Source: Wenzhouxiangella sp. (GTDB taxonomy: Bacteria; Pseudomonadota; Gammaproteobacteria; Xanthomonadales; Wenzhouxiangellaceae). From it: a stretch of DNA of 13,932 nt. Under the pieces are notes generated by a model. It was given only the letters and a program-made list of their open reading frames with translations. It ran no database searches and had not been told where the DNA came from. Location of the stretch: assembly GCA_007127425.1 (NCBI GenBank), contig SKZJ01000254.1, forward strand, positions 1-13,932, given 5' to 3'. How positions within the stretch are numbered: the stretch's first letter is position 1; each line of letters opens with the position of its first letter. Shown piece by piece: positions 13,115-13,932 of this stretch. The position numbers were made by a program, and so were the translations under genes.

Positions 13115-13932
13115 TCAGCCGTGCCGTCTTTCGAATTCCTGCATGAAGTCAACGAGGTTCTCCACCGCATCCATGGTCTGGGCATTGTACAGGCTGGCTC
13201 GCAGACCGCCGAGGGCGCGATGACCCTTCAGGCCCGACAGGCCGGCGCGTTCGGCTTCCTCGACAAAGCGAGCGGTCAGGGCATCGTCGCTGATAAAGAA
13301 CGGTACGTTCATCAGCGAGCGGCAATGCTCGGCGACGGCATTGTGGTAGAAGCGGCTCTGGTCGATGGCGGCGTACAGGGTGGCCGCCTTGGCCTCGTTG
13401 GCCGCGGCGATGGCGGTCAGCCCGCCCTTGCGCTCGATCCAGCGCAACATCTCCAGCGCCGCGAACCAGGCGAAGGTCACCGGCGTATTGAACATGGAAC
13501 CGGTCTCGACCCAGGCGCGGTAGTCGAGGTAGCGCGGCAGGTCGTCGGGAATGCGTTCGAGCAGGTCACGGCGGATCAACACCACGGTCACCCCGGCGAT
13601 GCCGAAATTCTTCTGCGCCCCGGCATAGGCGAAGGCCAGGTCTTTATAGGGATACGGCCGCGACAGGAATTCCGAGGACAGATCGGCGGCCAGCGGCACG
13701 CCCACCTGCGGCGGGGCCACGTACTGCACGCCGTGAATGGTCTCGTTGCCGGTGAAGTGCAGGTAAGCCGTATCGGCCGGCAGGTGGCCGAGTTCGGGCA
13801 GGTCACAAAAGTCGACATCGGCGCTGCTGCCGGCCACCTGCGTGCGCGTCACGCGGCCGGCCTCGGCCAACGCCTTCTTGCCCCAGTGCCCGGAGACCAG
13901 GTAGGCCGCCGTGCGCTCATGTGCCAGGTTCA
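13115..13932 (-). CDS. serC: Phosphoserine aminotransferase, 5' end outside the window
   Basis: SerC is a PLP enzyme that makes 3-phosphoserine from 3-phosphohydroxypyruvate and glutamate, and also acts in pyridoxal phosphate synthesis. The visible 272 residues are the C-terminal three quarters; about 90 N-terminal residues should lie beyond the window. The frame is open to the edge, beginning NLAHERTAAYLVSGHWGKKA. Key features are TGNETIHGVQ, AADLSSEFLSRP, the PLP lysine in YAGAQKNFGIAG (visible residue 107), GSMFNTPVTFAW, and the terminal GHRALGGLRASLYNA...DFMQEFERRHG, which matches the E. coli C-terminus closely. The first in-frame start codon at 13870 is internal and not the true start. 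pheA follows directly, with the serC TGA at 13115-13117. Confidence 0.96.
   Translation of the reverse strand, partial: NLAHERTAAYLVSGHWGKKALAEAGRVTRTQVAGSSADVDFCDLPELGHLPADTAYLHFTGNETIHGVQYVAPPQVGVPLAADLSSEFLSRPYPYKDLAFAYAGAQKNFGIAGVTVVLIRRDLLERIPDDLPRYLDYRAWVETGSMFNTPVTFAWFAALEMLRWIERKGGLTAIAAANEAKAATLYAAIDQSRFYHNAVAEHCRSLMNVPFFISDDALTARFVEEAERAGLSGLKGHRALGGLRASLYNAQTMDAVENLVDFMQEFERRHG

Overview
The window looks like a piece of a gammaproteobacterial chromosome. It is GC-rich, and its conserved block serC-pheA-hisC-aroA-cmk-rpsA-ihfB-lapA-lapB resembles the order seen in Pseudomonas and related non-enteric lineages. The protein sequences suggest a Chromatiales/Lysobacterales-type bacterium such as the Wenzhouxiangella group; this placement is inferred, not tested. 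Every gene I can support lies on the minus strand, so transcription runs from high to low coordinates. All large plus-strand open frames are GC-driven shadows.

Layout in the direction of transcription: serC (5' end beyond the window) and pheA, nearly abutting; a 184-nt gap filled by a 154-bp palindromic repeat (C); hisC and aroA, 5 nt apart; a 177-nt gap filled by a second palindromic repeat (B); cmk, starting at TTG behind a strong ribosome binding site; a 137-nt structured leader; rpsA; a small hairpin; ihfB; then lapA, lapB, a WecA/WbpL-type glycosyl-1-phosphate transferase and a WbpM/CapD-type nucleotide-sugar dehydratase, the last four overlapping by 4-8 nt; a PF00756-type esterase; nfuA; and a third palindromic repeat (A) directly after nfuA.

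The genes fall into functional groups. SerC, PheA, HisC and AroA serve serine and aromatic amino-acid synthesis. Cmk, ribosomal protein S1 and IHF-beta serve nucleotide supply, translation and nucleoid structure. LapA and LapB control lipopolysaccharide amount, and the two following enzymes probably start O-antigen or other surface-glycan synthesis. NfuA repairs or delivers Fe-S clusters.

The genes are nearly all core genes and I see no phage, insertion sequence, CRISPR array, RNA gene or defence system. The least explained features are the three intergenic palindromes of about 145-155 bp, each starting 4-10 nt after a stop codon. Two (A and B) are diverged copies of one family with conserved arms and a conserved inner hairpin. 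The third (C) has a 31-bp stem whose only two imperfections are G-U pairs in the sense transcript. Other points worth checking are an alternative-pairing leader before rpsA, a pheA start that is one base out of frame with a stop-start overlap, and the absence of tyrA from this supraoperon.
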